The notes: a model not told the origin generated them from the sequence alone. A stretch of 64,000 bases of DNA from Chrysopilus asiliformis (GCA_964034945.1 OZ035960.1:70869085-70933084); one strand, 5' to 3'; shown: positions 1 to 11,986, numbered from the stretch's first letter. Numbers and translations: made by a program.

Positions 1-14
1 ATAATTTTGATGTG

Positions 15-71
15 ATTTAACTCTTGAAGGGTTAATACATAACAGCAGTATTAACCCTTCAAGAGTTAAAT
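15..71. repeat. Perfect inverted repeat (hairpin) at the end of LINE-1
   Basis: Positions 15-37 and 49-71 are perfect reverse complements (23 nt each) around an 11-nt loop. The right arm contains the last codons and the TGA stop of the minus-strand LINE reading frame, so the left arm may be the start of a second, tail-to-tail copy lying outside the window. A terminator-like role is possible but not shown. Confidence 0.85.
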
Positions 72-931
72 TCACTGATGAGACTTTCGCGGTAACTCCA
101 TGCCTTGATGCAATAGTTAGCGAGTCTTAAAAAGTCACTCCCGTTAAGTTCTGCCAAAACTTCTTCTTCACTTAAACTGTCTTTTCCGAAAAAGCTTCTT
201 CTAGTTTCTCGTAGAATCGGGCAACATCCAATAAAGTGAACCACGGTTTCGTTTTCGTTAAGGTTGCACATTGAGCATGTTTCAGTTCCTCCATTTCTGA
301 ATGCATTTGTATTTAGACCCAGTAAACCAGCCCTTGCTTTGAAAATCCAGCTTAGAAGTCTATTGTCGTTGATCTGCCTAAAGTACTCTTTTCCCCCTTC
401 GCGATCTAGGAGATGATATATGCCGTGTGTGGTATTTTCTGCAGCTTTTTCGCGGTCTTTTAGGTGTTCTTGTTCCCTCTTATTGTTCAGGATTTGACTA
501 AATAGCTCACTCCATTCCCTTTGTCTTCCATACCATTGTACCCAGTTCTAATCCACTTTGTCTAGCTATAGTTCTTTTAAGTTTACATACCAATCTAACT
601 CTGACTCGATTGCTTTTATAGCCAATTTTCTTGGTAGCCTTTGCTCGTCTAGCGTGAACAATATTTTCCAAACATAAGACATATGGACTCTTAGAGTATA
701 TAAAGATATTGGGTCAGTGCTTGTCTCTATTCTCAATATGTAACTAGGAGTGAATTGTGGAAGGTATAAAGCTTTTTTCAAGAAAAAACGCCCAAGCTTC
801 TCTAGTGCTTCATGTTCTACCCCTCCCCAAACCTGCGATGCATAACATGCACTAACTCTAGAAATAGCATTAAATATTCTAATTTTTTCCTGAAAATTTA
901 TTTCCTTTTTGTTCAAGAACCTGTTCCATAC
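59..931 (-). pseudogene. LINE-1 fragment: end of reverse transcriptase and C-terminal zinc knuckle
   Basis: Read on the minus strand, 931-566 encodes the region after the RT palm (residues such as KIRIFNAISR and ASQVWGG), which is typical of LINE ORF2 proteins downstream of the catalytic YxDD. Further on, 295-59 encodes a C-x2-C-x8-H-x4-C type knuckle (CSMC, then HFIGCC) found at the C-terminus of many LINE proteins. The frame is broken between about 270 and 565. The 5' edge is not natural: Gypsy-1 inserted here, and the protein continues in frame at 11991-12179. The clade (R1, Jockey or RTE-like) cannot be settled by eye. Confidence 0.75.
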
Positions 932-3335
932 TGTAACGATCGCTGTGGGAAACATAACCATTTTTCTTTTTTTTTGCTAGGAAATCTTTCATTTTTTTTT
1001 TGTTAGCAACAAGACCAAAAATTTATCCGATCTCAGTTAGCTGTGCGTACCGGAGATGCAGAATCGATTTGTTGCCAGGCAAAATGATTCCTTTTTATCA
1101 AAAGGAAACAATTGCCTTGGCAATTAATCTATTCGAGTCTAGGCCAGATGCGCTAAGCTATTGTAGCCAAATCAGAACAAGAGATTGAAAAACTTGATTT
1201 TTAAATCGTTGTCCTTTGTTGACCACTAAGCGGTATAAAACCACAGTTAAAATCCTGACAGAAGACTCGAGTAAAAACTTTTTGAAAAAAGATCAGTCTC
1301 CGTGGAGTTTTGGTCAGATCGACTAACAAAATTTAGCCGTCTCAAATCGCCGGTTTTAACTATCTTTTCGTGTGAGATAAGTTAAATGAATAATTATAAT
1401 CTAACTAATTTTTCGTATATTCGCCGTTTAATTTGAAAGTTTCCTCGTCTTATCTTTAATTAACATCGCCTTAAAGTTTTGTGTTACTAAAAATCCTTTT
1501 TTATGGCAAATAAAAAATCGAATTTTTACAACCTACACTAAAAAGTTAAGATAAAAACCAACGTTCTAAGCATAAAATTAGTTAATTTTACTTGCTCTAG
1601 GAAGTTATGGATAGATGAATTAGCTAAATTTTGGTGTGAAATCTATTTAAAAATTGTTTAAAATAATATTAAAATTAGTTCCTTTTAATGAAACGTTAAG
1701 ATGGTAAAACTACAAGGTGCTAATATCGCAAAATGTGTACTAAATAGTAAAAAGCAATACACGTGCAAAAATATACAAAAGTGAAAAACACAAAAACAAC
1801 AAAAACAAATAAAATGAATAAATTTAAACACATAAAGTAACCTACAAACATATTAAAATAATAAATTAGTTCGTAAGCTAAAAATTTATAACTAAGCCTA
1901 AATTTGATCTTCTAGATCTAGTGACAAAATCTAGAAAATAGTGAGACGGTTAAAAATATAATAAATACAGCTAGTACATAAACGAAGGAATACCAGAATC
2001 GATCAAAACATGCAAATATATTTATTATAAAGGAATTTGCAGATCCTGTAAGTAAAATTTACACTTCAATTTGCAACTAACGACAATTCACGGAGACTCG
2101 GGGAAATAAGATAAGGATAACGTTCCTTTCTAATTTAAAATTCGCTGCATTACTTTCCTGACGGATGGTCAGGCAACATAATTTTCATCAGTTGCTGACG
2201 GACGGTCAGGCAACATAATTTTCATCATATCCACTCGCAACATGAAGCTGATAACACGTTTTCTTCTCTTCAATCAACTCTATTTCTTCATGCTAAGCTT
2301 AGCCTACAATCAACATTTATTTTACTAAACAAACAAAAAGGAAAACGACGTATTTAAAATTTTTAAAAAATCGCCTAAAACAAAAATTTACAACTAACAA
2401 TTTTTCTAAAATGGACTAGATTAAATTAACTATTTTGCCTAGATTCTTTTTTCTTTTGACTAAAATTTGTTTACTTAAAATTATATTTTCTATTTATAGT
2501 GTTTAAGAATTAGTCTAGAATTAAGCTAATTTTGGTTAGAGAGTGGCCACTTTAGATTTTCAATAAACTTTGAAACTTATTATGTTCCAAAATTATAAGT
2601 ATTTAACTGGATTGAATATACTTGGAAATTTTGTTCTTTATCTTAACTTCGTATTTTCATTTTCGCACAAAACGTTTTTTTTTTTTTCATTTTGCCATTT
2701 TCAGATGAGTTAATTTTCAGATTCGGGATTCGAGAAACATTTTTTTTTCTCTTTGCGATCATTAGGTTTGAGATGACTAAATGATATTTCGTAAGATGAC
2801 TAACTAAATTTTAAGCAGAGGGAGTGTTCATGAGCGGAGGATGAGCGGGGAAGATATACGGCGATGGAGTGATATTTGATTTTTTGCCTTTTTTTTTTTG
2901 AATCCAGATGTTTATCAAGGGGTTCATATGGCCCGAGATTGCCAATGAGCTGATTGGTCTGGGACAAAAGTCCTGGAGAAGGGGTGGGAAAATCTCTCGA
3001 CATCCTCCTTTTTTTTCTCATCCACGGTGTTCAAGGTCTTTTCTTTTTTTTTCTCTGTCTATTGATCTGTGGGTCAAAAGTACACGATTTGTTTAGTTTA
3101 TCCCCTCCGGTAGCTTTTAGGATAATGAGGGCTTTCATACCCTCCTTTTCAGTATCCTGCTTCCCCTGTTTAAGGCATACCACCTTATTGTGTGGCAGGT
3201 GTGCATATTAGAGACATAACCCACGATCCCCGAATGAGCTAGCACAAGGTATGCCGTCTCTAAGCCGCCTCCGCACCGCTTCAGGTACGATTGTGATATT
3301 GGGTGTCGCAATCGTCTGCGGCAGTGTTCACCACA
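932..3335 (+). repeat. 5' LTR of Gypsy-1
   Basis: 2,404 bp, nearly identical to 9582-11986, beginning TGTAACGA and ending CACCACA. It is AT-rich and has no convincing ORF. It contains a short direct repeat near 2157-2226 (ACGGAYGGTCAGGCAACATA twice) and several poly-T tracts. One visible substitution is near 2096 (GGGGAAAT here, GGCGAAAT in the other LTR). The promoter and poly(A) signals must lie here, but I cannot place them securely. Confidence 0.93.
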
Positions 3336-3340
3336 ATATA

Positions 3341-3358
3341 TGGCGCCCAACGTGGGGC
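3341..3358 (+). other. Primer binding site of Gypsy-1 (tRNA-Lys type)
   Basis: TGGCGCCCAACGTGGGGC lies 5 nt after the 5' LTR. It is the complement of an insect tRNA-Lys 3' end and primes minus-strand DNA synthesis. The same 18 nt occur in Gypsy-2. Confidence 0.9.
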
Positions 3359-4365
3359 AACTCGGTTGTATCAAGCAACAAAATTCAGGTCCTTTACGGA
3401 ATTTAGGAGTGTCTTTATCAGACAGTGTCTCGATAGTTTTTTTTTGCTGACTAAACGTTGTTTAGATCACCGTCCCTACTTCAATGATACCATATAACCC
3501 TTTTCCGAACTGTTTCATCTCTGATCCCCGCTGTAAGTGCTCCAGATTCAGTTCGTGGACTTCGTTTTTTTTTCTTTTATTGCTAGGACTCTACGTTCGA
3601 ATTTCCCTTATTTAATTTACTTTTCCACTCACACGAAGTTCAGGAGCCAAATATCAAAAAAGGGATGCAAATGATGTTTTCAAGAGTTTTCCCTTGAAGG
3701 AATGTGACTACAGTGAAATTGGTCGCAGGCTGCTTTACTGACCGTGCCCGATGGTGAAAATTTCTTGCAGATTATCGTGATGGAGTCGATTAACTTTAGA
3801 ACTTTTGTGACATTAGTGGGACTCATAGTAGTTTGCGTATTCGCAACACAATCCATCGTTCTAGGTTAATCTGGAGGTAGATATCTTAGATACATTCTCC
3901 CCATTAGATGTCGGAAAATGATATTTGTGGATTGATGCAATTTTCCTAGTATTGTGACAATACTACTTGAGATTTTATTTCAGCAGAATTCCATGCTACT
4001 AATATTGCATCATTTGACAAAGTTCATTGCACAATATTTTTGTTTATAGATATAAATCGATTATGGCATTCAGGTTTTATCCAAAGTTGATATCGCTCTC
4101 CGGTTCTCCTCTGGTCGGAACACTCTCTCTTGTTATAGTATGCGTATTGGTTTAAAAAGGAAAATATTGAATTGCAAATTTATTTTAATTTTGATTTGCA
4201 AGATTTTTTTTTGATTTTTTTTATTAAATTTTTTTTTATTTTATGAGATAGTATTTTTTTTTATATATAATTTTTTTTTATTAGTGTTGCGGGAAGGATT
4301 AAGGTTTTCTTTTCCTTTTTGTCAATATCGGTAATTATTGAAAGATCCGTTAAGTAATCTTAAAC
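3359..4365 (+). other. Leader of Gypsy-1 between primer binding site and gag
   Basis: About 1 kb without a credible coding frame. It has many T-tracts at 4190-4290. It presumably holds the packaging signal and 5' UTR, but nothing specific can be recognised. Confidence 0.6.
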
Positions 4366-5928
4366 ATGCATAGAACCCCAAATAATAATCGACGTGGTGC
4401 TATACCAAAATCGAACCACCGCGTTCTAAGGTCTAACGCTAACTTTCCACAGATGAGCGAAACTGGAAGGCATAATTTATCATCTGATCAATTATTATTA
4501 GCTGCTATTCCAGAAACTCACACCACCCCCCAGCCAGTTCCAACCGCACAAGTGCAGAGCTTTCCCAAAATAATACCTAATATTCAAAACCCTTCGGTTG
4601 AGAGGGTGAGACAACAGCTTTTTGTTGAGGCAAACCAATCCCCCAGAAGGCCTAACCCCACTCCAATACTAAACTTACCTCGAAATCCTTCTAATCTACC
4701 CCAGCCATTACCGGCTGCAACGCCCGATAGCGTTGCTAGTTCAGGCCAAAATCTCCTTTGGGATCCAAGTTTCGATCTCATGACCAGTCGTAACAACCCG
4801 CAGGTCACGTCTCAGAAAATCACACAATACGAGCGGCAAATGGACGAGCAAAGAGCTACTATACAGAAGTTGCAAGAGGCTCTAAGGACTTTGAGCGTAG
4901 AGAACTCGCAAATACGAAACCAAGCAGCTGCTGCACAAAATCCAACGGCGACACGTCCAAATCCTTCGTATGAATTTCCACCCCCTCCACCACAAAATAG
5001 ATCGCCTCCTCGGTCAAGGTATAGGTCACCCAGTCCACCCCGGAATAGATCACCCCCTCCACCTGATTTAAGAATCAGTGAACAAAGGTTTAGGCAAAAG
5101 AATCCATTGAAAGACTGGGGCATCAAATTTGATGGATCTGAGGCAGGTATGAGCGTAGAGGAACTGATCTTTAAAGTCGAAGTTCTTACTGAATCAGATG
5201 GTCTTTCTGAAGAGCACGTAGTAAGACATTTTCATCTGTTACTTACTGGTCAGGCTGACCGATGGTACTGGCAGTACATCAAAGAAAACAGAAGGCCAAG
5301 CTTACACGTATTGAAAGAGGCTATTACTCGTCGTTTCCGTTCGCAATTAACCGACTATGAAATCATAACCGAGATCGTAGAACGCAAACAAGGTATTCGC
5401 GAAAAATTCGATGACTTCCTGAATGCAGTCAACTCTCTGTATGCAAGGTTGAGAAGGCCGATTCCAGATTCAGAATTTGTCGTCATGCTGAAGAAGAATC
5501 TTCAGCCAAAGCTAGCCTCCATGGTTTTTTCGTCAAATATCAGGACCATAAACGAATTTCGTGACAGTTGTAGATCAGCGGAACGTTATTTAAACGATTT
5601 TCGCAATAATCAGGCTAGATACGAAGGACGACAAATCCATGAATTGGATGCACCCAACTACGAAGAAAGTATCAAGGAGAGAATTGATGCATTAGATAGC
5701 GGTAGAGGACGTCTCGTTCCTTCAAAGCGCGACCCGGAATCTTGGACCTGTTGGAACTGTAGCCAGCGTGGCCATGGGTATCGTGAATGTCCCACTCCAA
5801 TCACCGAGTATTTTTGTTTTAAATGTGGTAAGAAAGGCTTCACGGTACACACATGCGCTAGATGCCGAGAGGGAAACTTGGGAAGGGGCGGGATGAACAA
5901 CAGCCCTTCAACCCGCCCGTCGTCATAA
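4366..5928 (+). CDS. gag: Gypsy-1 Gag polyprotein
   Basis: A 520-codon intact frame. The first 140 residues are low-complexity and basic or Pro/Asn-rich. A likely coiled coil follows at about 152-190 (QYERQMDEQRATIQKLQEAL), then a Pro/Arg/Ser-rich spacer (195-235). The Retrotrans_gag capsid-like domain covers about 245-415 (WYWQYIKENRRPSL, then DFLNAVNSLYARLRRP). The nucleocapsid ends with one canonical knuckle, CWNCSQRGHGYRECP (C-x2-C-x4-H-x4-C), and a second in which Phe replaces the zinc-binding His (CFKCGKKGFTVHTC). Gag packages the RNA in cytoplasmic particles. The start is the first ATG after the leader and precedes all recognised domains. The 3' end overlaps pol in the -1 frame. Confidence 0.92.
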   Translation: MHRTPNNNRRGAIPKSNHRVLRSNANFPQMSETGRHNLSSDQLLLAAIPETHTTPQPVPTAQVQSFPKIIPNIQNPSVERVRQQLFVEANQSPRRPNPTPILNLPRNPSNLPQPLPAATPDSVASSGQNLLWDPSFDLMTSRNNPQVTSQKITQYERQMDEQRATIQKLQEALRTLSVENSQIRNQAAAAQNPTATRPNPSYEFPPPPPQNRSPPRSRYRSPSPPRNRSPPPPDLRISEQRFRQKNPLKDWGIKFDGSEAGMSVEELIFKVEVLTESDGLSEEHVVRHFHLLLTGQADRWYWQYIKENRRPSLHVLKEAITRRFRSQLTDYEIITEIVERKQGIREKFDDFLNAVNSLYARLRRPIPDSEFVVMLKKNLQPKLASMVFSSNIRTINEFRDSCRSAERYLNDFRNNQARYEGRQIHELDAPNYEESIKERIDALDSGRGRLVPSKRDPESWTCWNCSQRGHGYRECPTPITEYFCFKCGKKGFTVHTCARCREGNLGRGGMNNSPSTRPSS

Positions 5929-8900
5929 ATCCTGATAACGCTAAAACTAAATCTTCTCACTTAACCGATTTTGTCCCAAACCGTCCCGGAATTACCCTGC
6001 TAAAACCTGACCAAAACTTTTTCGAACGTCAAGTACCCAAGTCAATTACCTACAAGTCATTGCATGAGAGAAAAATTGAGTACGCTAAAACTCGCGCGCG
6101 TATTTTTCAGACTGCCGAAATTTCAAACTTATCCAAAAAAGCTCGGTCCGCAACACGTATAAAAAGATGGTACCAAGGTCTAAAGCAAAAAAAGTTGGCC
6201 ATAATTTCGTCAATTGTTTCAATACCAGGTGACCTTCGTCCTCACGCGCAAGTTCTAATAAACAATACTTCAGTCGTCGGTTTATTAGACTCTGGCGCTA
6301 GTATCAGCTGTTTGGGCAAGGGCTCAATGGAATTTGTTAGTTCATTGGGTCTTCAGCTCCATAAACTTAAATCACACGTTCAAACTGCTGACGGACGTAA
6401 GCAATCCATAATCGGTTACGTCAAGGCCGCGGTAAAATTTCGAAACAAAGAAACTAATCTCACGCTATACGTGGTACCAAGTTTGAGCCAATCCCTCTAC
6501 TTAGGAGTGGATTTTTGGGAGCAGTTTGGGATTATGCCAAATCTGGTTGTTGAAGAGCTAAACCCTACAAATACAGACGAACAAAACGATGTTTGCCATG
6601 TCTTGTCCACTGAGGCGAAACGGAAGCTGCAGGACGTGATTGCGTGTCTCCCCTCTTGTGAGAGCATGGGTTTAGGCCACACCACATTAGAGGAGCACGT
6701 AATCGACGTAAACGGGGCTAACCCAATTAAACAGAGGCACTATCCGGTGTCTCCCGCGGTACAGGGGCTTATGTATGCTGAGCTAGACCGAATGTTAGCG
6801 CTTGGGGTGATTGAAGAAAGCATCTCTCCCTGGAACTCGCCCGTTGTACTTGTCCGGAAACCTGGCAAAGTTCGTCTTTGCTTGGATTCCCGGAAAGTCA
6901 ACGGGGTTACAGTGAGAGATGCTTATCCTCTCCCCCACATAGACGGCCTTTTAAGCCGTCTGGAAGATTCGCGCTACATTTCGAGTCTAGACTTAAAAGA
7001 CGCATTCTGGCAGATACCTCTCGAGGCAAAATCTCGAGAGGTGACTGCTTTCACCGTGCCAGGGCGTCCCCTGTACCAATTTACTGTGATGCCGTTTGGG
7101 TTATGCAACGCACCTCAGCGGATGTGTCGTTTAATGGATAAGGTCATGTCCTTTATGCAACCCGAGTTGCGTCGTTACGTATTTGTATACCTCGATGACC
7201 TTCTTATCGTCTCCCCGACTTTCGATCTCCATCTTCGAATTCTATCCGAGGTTTCAAAGTGTTTGCGCCATGCGAACTTAACCATCAACATCCAAAAAAG
7301 TAGTTTCTGTCGAAAGGAGCTAAAATACCTCGGCTACATCGTCGGAGATGGAACTCTAAAAACAGATCCGATGAAGGTGGAAGCGGTGGCCCAGTTTCCT
7401 GCACCAACTTCTGTCAAACAAGTGCGCCGTTTTCTCGGCATGACAGGATGGTATAGGAGTTTGTGCCAAACTACTCCAGCCTCGCTTCACCTATCACGGA
7501 CTGTTTGAAGAAGAACATCTCTGGATTTAAATGGACAGCCGAAGCACAAGCTGCTTTTAATAGGCTCAAAGATGCCTTATGTAGTGCTCCAGTTCTAGTC
7601 ACCCCAGATTTCACCAAACCTTTCTCGGTCCAGTGTGACGCCAGCACTTCAGGTGTTGGTGGCGTTTTGTGCCAAACGGGTGACAATGGTGAGGAGCGGC
7701 CCATCGCATATGTTTCCCAGAAGCTTAATGCTGCACAAAAAAACTACAGCATCACAGAGCTGGAATGCTTGGCTGCGGTATTGTGCATCAAAAAGTTTCG
7801 TCCATATGTCGAGGGGCTGCCCTTCACCATTGTCACCGACCACGCGAGCTTGAGATGGCTAATGAGCCAGAAGGATTTGAGTGGTAGGTTGGCTCGTTGG
7901 TCCCTGAAGCTACAAGCTTTCGACTTCAATATCGAGCATCGAAAAGGAAGTGAAAACGTTGTCCCGCATGCTTTGTCAAGGATGTATGCGGACGAGATCA
8001 TGGCTCAGGCGCTTGCTCTCCTCTCTGAGGTTGACTTGAGCTCTCCGCACTCCTTTTCCGATGAATATGTGGAACTCAAAAACACCATAACTTCGGAGGG
8101 AGATAAGCTGCCTGATCTGTGCATCTCGGACGGATACATCTATAAACGAACCAAACCACGCACCGGCGATGCTTCTCAAGAGGACGAAATTTGGAAGCTT
8201 TGGGTTCCCGCGGGTTTGACTCACTCTTTGATTTCTTTGGCTCATGACCCACCTCAAGTTTCACATGGTGGCATAAGTAAAACTCTGTATCGGCTACGAA
8301 AACACTATTATTGGCCAAGAATGGTTTCGCAAGTGAAGGAGTATATAAACGCCTGTGAGATATGCAAGTCGACGAAATCCCCAAACATAGTTCTGCGACC
8401 ACGAATGGGTGAACAAGTGAAGGTTGAGAGACCCTGGCAAAGACTCTTCATCGACTTTATGGGTCCATATCCCAGGTCAACTGATGGAAACACAACTCTT
8501 TTTGTGGTGCTAGATCAGTTCAGCAAGTTTGTTCTCTTGAAGCCATGCGTCGAGCCACTGCTAAATCCGTTATAAAATTCCTGCAAAAAGAAGTATTTCT
8601 GTTGTTCGGGGTTCCTGAGAGTGTAGTATCCGACAACGGCCCTCAGTTTGCGGCAAAAGACTTCAAGGACTTTTTAAAAGCTTTTGCGGTAAAACACACC
8701 TTAACGGCAATATACTCACCTCAGGCGAATGCCTCCGAGCGGGTCAATCGCTCAATTCTCGCAGCGATCAGAGCATATCTAACCGATGATCATCGAAAAT
8801 GGGATAAATGCATACCTGAAATTGCATGTGCGTTACGAACAACTGTTCATTCCGCGATAGGGCATAGTCCATATTTTGTCAATTTTGGACAAAATATGAT

Positions 8901-9267
8901 AATGCATGGCTCGTCTTACCCATTGCTAAAAAAATTGAAAACTTTAGATGACGACACAGTGATGATCTCCGGTTCAGATAAACTACAGATAGTCAGAGAA
9001 ACGGTAAAGAAACACCTAAATGAAGCTTATGAGCGATACGCCGCGGGTTATAATCTGAGAGCCCGAGACCGGAAGTTTCTAGTTGGACAGGAACTTTATA
9101 GAAGAAATTTTGTGCTAAGTGACGCCAAAAATAAGTTTAGCGCGAAACTAGCACGAAAATTTATTAAGTGTAGAGTCCTGAAAATAATCGGAAATCCTAT
9201 TTATCAGGTGCAAGACTTAGATAAGAAGTATACCGGAAAGGTACATGCTAAAGACCTTCGACTGTAG
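5862..9267 (+). pseudogene. pol: Gypsy-1 Pol: protease, RT, RNase H, integrase; two frameshifts
   Basis: The aspartic protease has LLDSGASISC near 6286-6315. RT follows with FVYLDDLLIV near 7180-7210. RNase H starts after about 7530 (FSVQCDASTSGVGG). Integrase has the HHCC finger (HDPP...H...CEIC, about 8245-8370) and catalytic residues in LFIDFMGPY, VVSDNGPQF and QANASERVN. The reading frame moves from frame 3 to frame 2 near 7455-7465, just after FLGMTGWYR, and from frame 2 to frame 1 near 8540. Each looks like loss of one base, so no full Pol can be made from this copy. Every catalytic motif is present, which fits very recent death. Expression from gag would need -1 recoding at 5871. Confidence 0.92.
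5871..5918 (+). promoter_or_regulatory. Candidate -1 frameshift signal at gag-pol of Gypsy-1
   Basis: G GGA AAC (5871-5877) sits in the gag frame exactly as X XXY YYZ. An 8-nt spacer follows, then GGGCGGG (5886-5892) that can pair with CCCGCCC (5912-5918) across a 19-nt loop. The pol frame is -1 relative to gag and is open through this point. A heptamer plus stem at this spacing is the classic retroviral arrangement. The matching signal in Gypsy-2 supports function. Confidence 0.8.
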
Positions 9268-9581
9268 TCATCCTATGTTTTGAACCTATGAAATATTTTC
9301 CAACCTATGTCATTCCAAATTTTCTTTTTGGTTGACAGAACTGTAACATGCTGGCCATTATAATAGTAGAATAGTTTATGTTTACATTCAATAACCTGTT
9401 ACCTATAAAGATAGAAGAGAGAAGGATGACTAAGTTTTGCCCGGCTAGGTAATTTTTGCAACATCTTAATGAGACTCTTATCTCAGGAAGTGGTCGAGCC
9501 CCACGTTGGGCTTGTTTCCACACCGACACGTTTTTTTCAACCCCTTTGACCGCCCAGGGGACTATCAAAGCGATTGATGGT
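9268..9581 (+). other. 3' non-coding part of Gypsy-1
   Basis: 314 bp between the pol stop and the 3' LTR. No clear polypurine tract can be seen immediately before the LTR. GCCCCACGTTGGGC at 9498-9511 is the reverse complement of the core of the primer binding site. Confidence 0.6.
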
Positions 9582-11986
9582 TGTAACGACCGCTGTGGGA
9601 AACATAACCATTTTTCTTTTTTTTTTTTCTAGGAAATCTTTCATTTTTTTTTTTTGTTAGCAACAAGACCAAAAATTTATCCGATCTCAGTTAGCTGTGC
9701 GTACCGGAGATGCAGAATCGATTTGTTGCCAGGCAAAATGATTCCTTTTTATCAAAAGGAAACAATTGCCTTGGCAATTAATCTATTCGAGTCTAGGCCA
9801 GATGCGCTAAGCTATTGTAGCCAAATCAGAACAAGAGATTGAAAAACTTGATTTTTAAATCGTTGTCCTTTGTTGACCACTAAGCGGTATAAAACCACAG
9901 TTAAAATCCTGACAGAAGACTCGAGTAAAAACTTTTTGAAAAAAGATCAGTCTCCGTGGAGTTTTGGTCAGATCGACTAACAAAATTTAGCCGTCTCAAA
10001 TCGCCGGTTTTAACTATCTTTTCGTGTGAGATAAGTTAAATGAATAATTATAATCTAACTAATTTTTCGTATATTCGCCGTTTAATTTGAAAGTTTCCTC
10101 GTCTTATCTTTAATTAACATCGCCTTAAAGTTTTGTGTTACTAAAAATCCTTTTTTATGGCAAATAAAAAATCGAATTTTTACAACCTACACTAAAAAGT
10201 TAAGATAAAAACCAACGTTCTAAGCATAAAATTAGTTAATTTTACTTGCTCTAGGAAGTTATGGATAGATGAATTAGCTAAATTTTGGTGTGAAATCTAT
10301 TTAAAAATTGTTTAAAATAATATTAAAATTAGTTCCTTTTAATGAAACGTTAAGATGGTAAAACTACAAGGTGCTAATATCGCAAAATGTGTACTAAATA
10401 GTAAAAAGCAATACACGTGCAAAAATATACAAAAGTGAAAAACACAAAAACAACAAAAACAAATAAAATGAATAAATTTAAACACATAAAGTAACCTACA
10501 AACATATTAAAATAATAAATTAGTTCGTAAGCTAAAAATTTATAACTAAGCCTAAATTTGATCTTCTAGATCTAGTGACAAAATCTAGAAAATAGTGAGA
10601 CGGTTAAAAATATAATAAATACAGCTAGTACATAAACGAAGGAATACCAGAATCGATCAAAACATGCAAATATATTTATTATAAAGGAATTTGCAGATCC
10701 TGTAAGTAAAATTTACACTTCAATTTGCAACTAACGACAATTCACGGAGACTCGGCGAAATAAGATAAGGATAACGTTCCTTTCTAATTTAAAATTCGCT
10801 GCATTACTTTCCTGACGGATGGTCAGGCAACATAATTTTCATCAGTTGCTGACGGACGGTCAGGCAACATAATTTTCATCATATCCACTCGCAACATGAA
10901 GCTGATAACACGTTTTCTTCTCTTCAATCAACTCTATTTCTTCATGCTAAGCTTAGCCTACAATCAACATTTATTTTACTAAACAAACAAAAAGGAAAAC
11001 GACGTATTTAAAATTTTTAAAAAATCGGCTAAAACAAAAATTTACAACTAACAATTTTTCTAAAATGGACTAGATTAAATTAACTATTTTGCCTAGATTC
11101 TTTTTTCTTTTGACTAAAATTTGTTTACTTAAAATTATATTTTCTATTTATAGTGTTTAAGAATTAGTCTAGAATTAAGCTAATTTTGGTTAGAGAGTGG
11201 CCACTTTAGATTTTCAATAAACTTTGAAACTTATTATGTTCCAAAATTATAAGTATTTAACTGGATTGAATATACTTGGAAATTTTGTTCTTTATCTTAA
11301 CTTCGTATTTTCATTTTCGCACAAAACGTTTTTTTTTTTTTCATTTTGCCATTTTCAGATGAGTTAATTTTCAGATTCGGGATTCGAGAAACATTTTTTT
11401 TTCTCTTTGCGATCATTAGGTTTGAGATGACTAAATGATATTTCGTAAGATGACTAACTAAATTTTAAGCAGAGGGAGTGTTCATGAGCGGAGGATGAGC
11501 GGGGAAGATATACGGCGTTGGAGTGATATTTGATTTTTTGCCTTTTTTTTTTAATCCAGATGTTTATCAAGGGGTTCATATGGCCCGAGATTGCCAATGA
11601 GCTGATTGGTCTGGGACAAAAGTCCTGGAGAAGGGGTGGGAAAATCTCTCGACATCCTCCTTTTTTTCTCATCCACGGTGTTCAAGGTCTTTTCTTTTTT
11701 CTTCTCTGTCTATTGATCTGTGGGTCAAAAGTACACGATTTGTTTAGTTTATCCCCTCCGGTAGCTTTTAGGATAATGAGGGCTTTCATACCCTCCTTTT
11801 CAGTATCCTGCTTCCCCTGTTTAAGGCATACCACCTTATTGTGTGGCAGGTGTGCATATTAGAGACATAACCCACGATCCCCGAATGAGCTAGCACAAGG
11901 TATGCCGTCTCTAAGCCGCCTCCGCACCGCTTCAGGTACGATTGTGATATTGGGTGTCGCAATCGTCTGCGGCAGTGTTCACCACA
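9582..11986 (+). repeat. 3' LTR of Gypsy-1
   Basis: 2,405 bp, nearly identical to 932-3335. Differences are mostly homopolymer-length changes (for example around 9617-9655 and 11545-11665) plus a few substitutions. It is followed directly by the ATAC duplication and then LINE-1 sequence. Confidence 0.93.

Larger units (their letters stand above)
932..11986 (+). mobile_element. Gypsy-1, Ty3/Gypsy LTR retrotransposon
   Basis: An 11,055-bp element with long direct LTRs (932-3335 and 9582-11986), each starting TGT and ending ACA. It is flanked by a 4-bp duplication ATAC (928-931 and 11987-11990). The internal 6,246 bp carry a tRNA-Lys primer binding site, gag, a -1 overlap, and pol in the order protease, RT, RNase H, integrase. 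No env is present. Very long LTRs, a large gag and integrase last recall the Osvaldo/Ulysses type, which is an inference. The LTR copies differ at only a handful of visible sites, so insertion was recent, yet pol has two frameshifts. It landed inside LINE-1; the LINE frame runs through the junction if one ATAC copy is ignored. Confidence 0.95.

Noticed and set aside
1000..1188. 62-codon ORF present in both Gypsy-1 LTRs (also 9654-9842)
   Set aside because: The duplication follows from the LTRs; no motif, no coding bias and no known LTR-encoded protein of this kind.
3341..3358. tRNA-Lys gene
   Set aside because: Only the 18-nt complement of the tRNA 3' end is present; it is the primer binding site.
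4584..5126. Long minus-strand ORFs opposite gag
   Set aside because: Shadows of the gag frame; Gly-rich text is the complement of Pro-rich codons.
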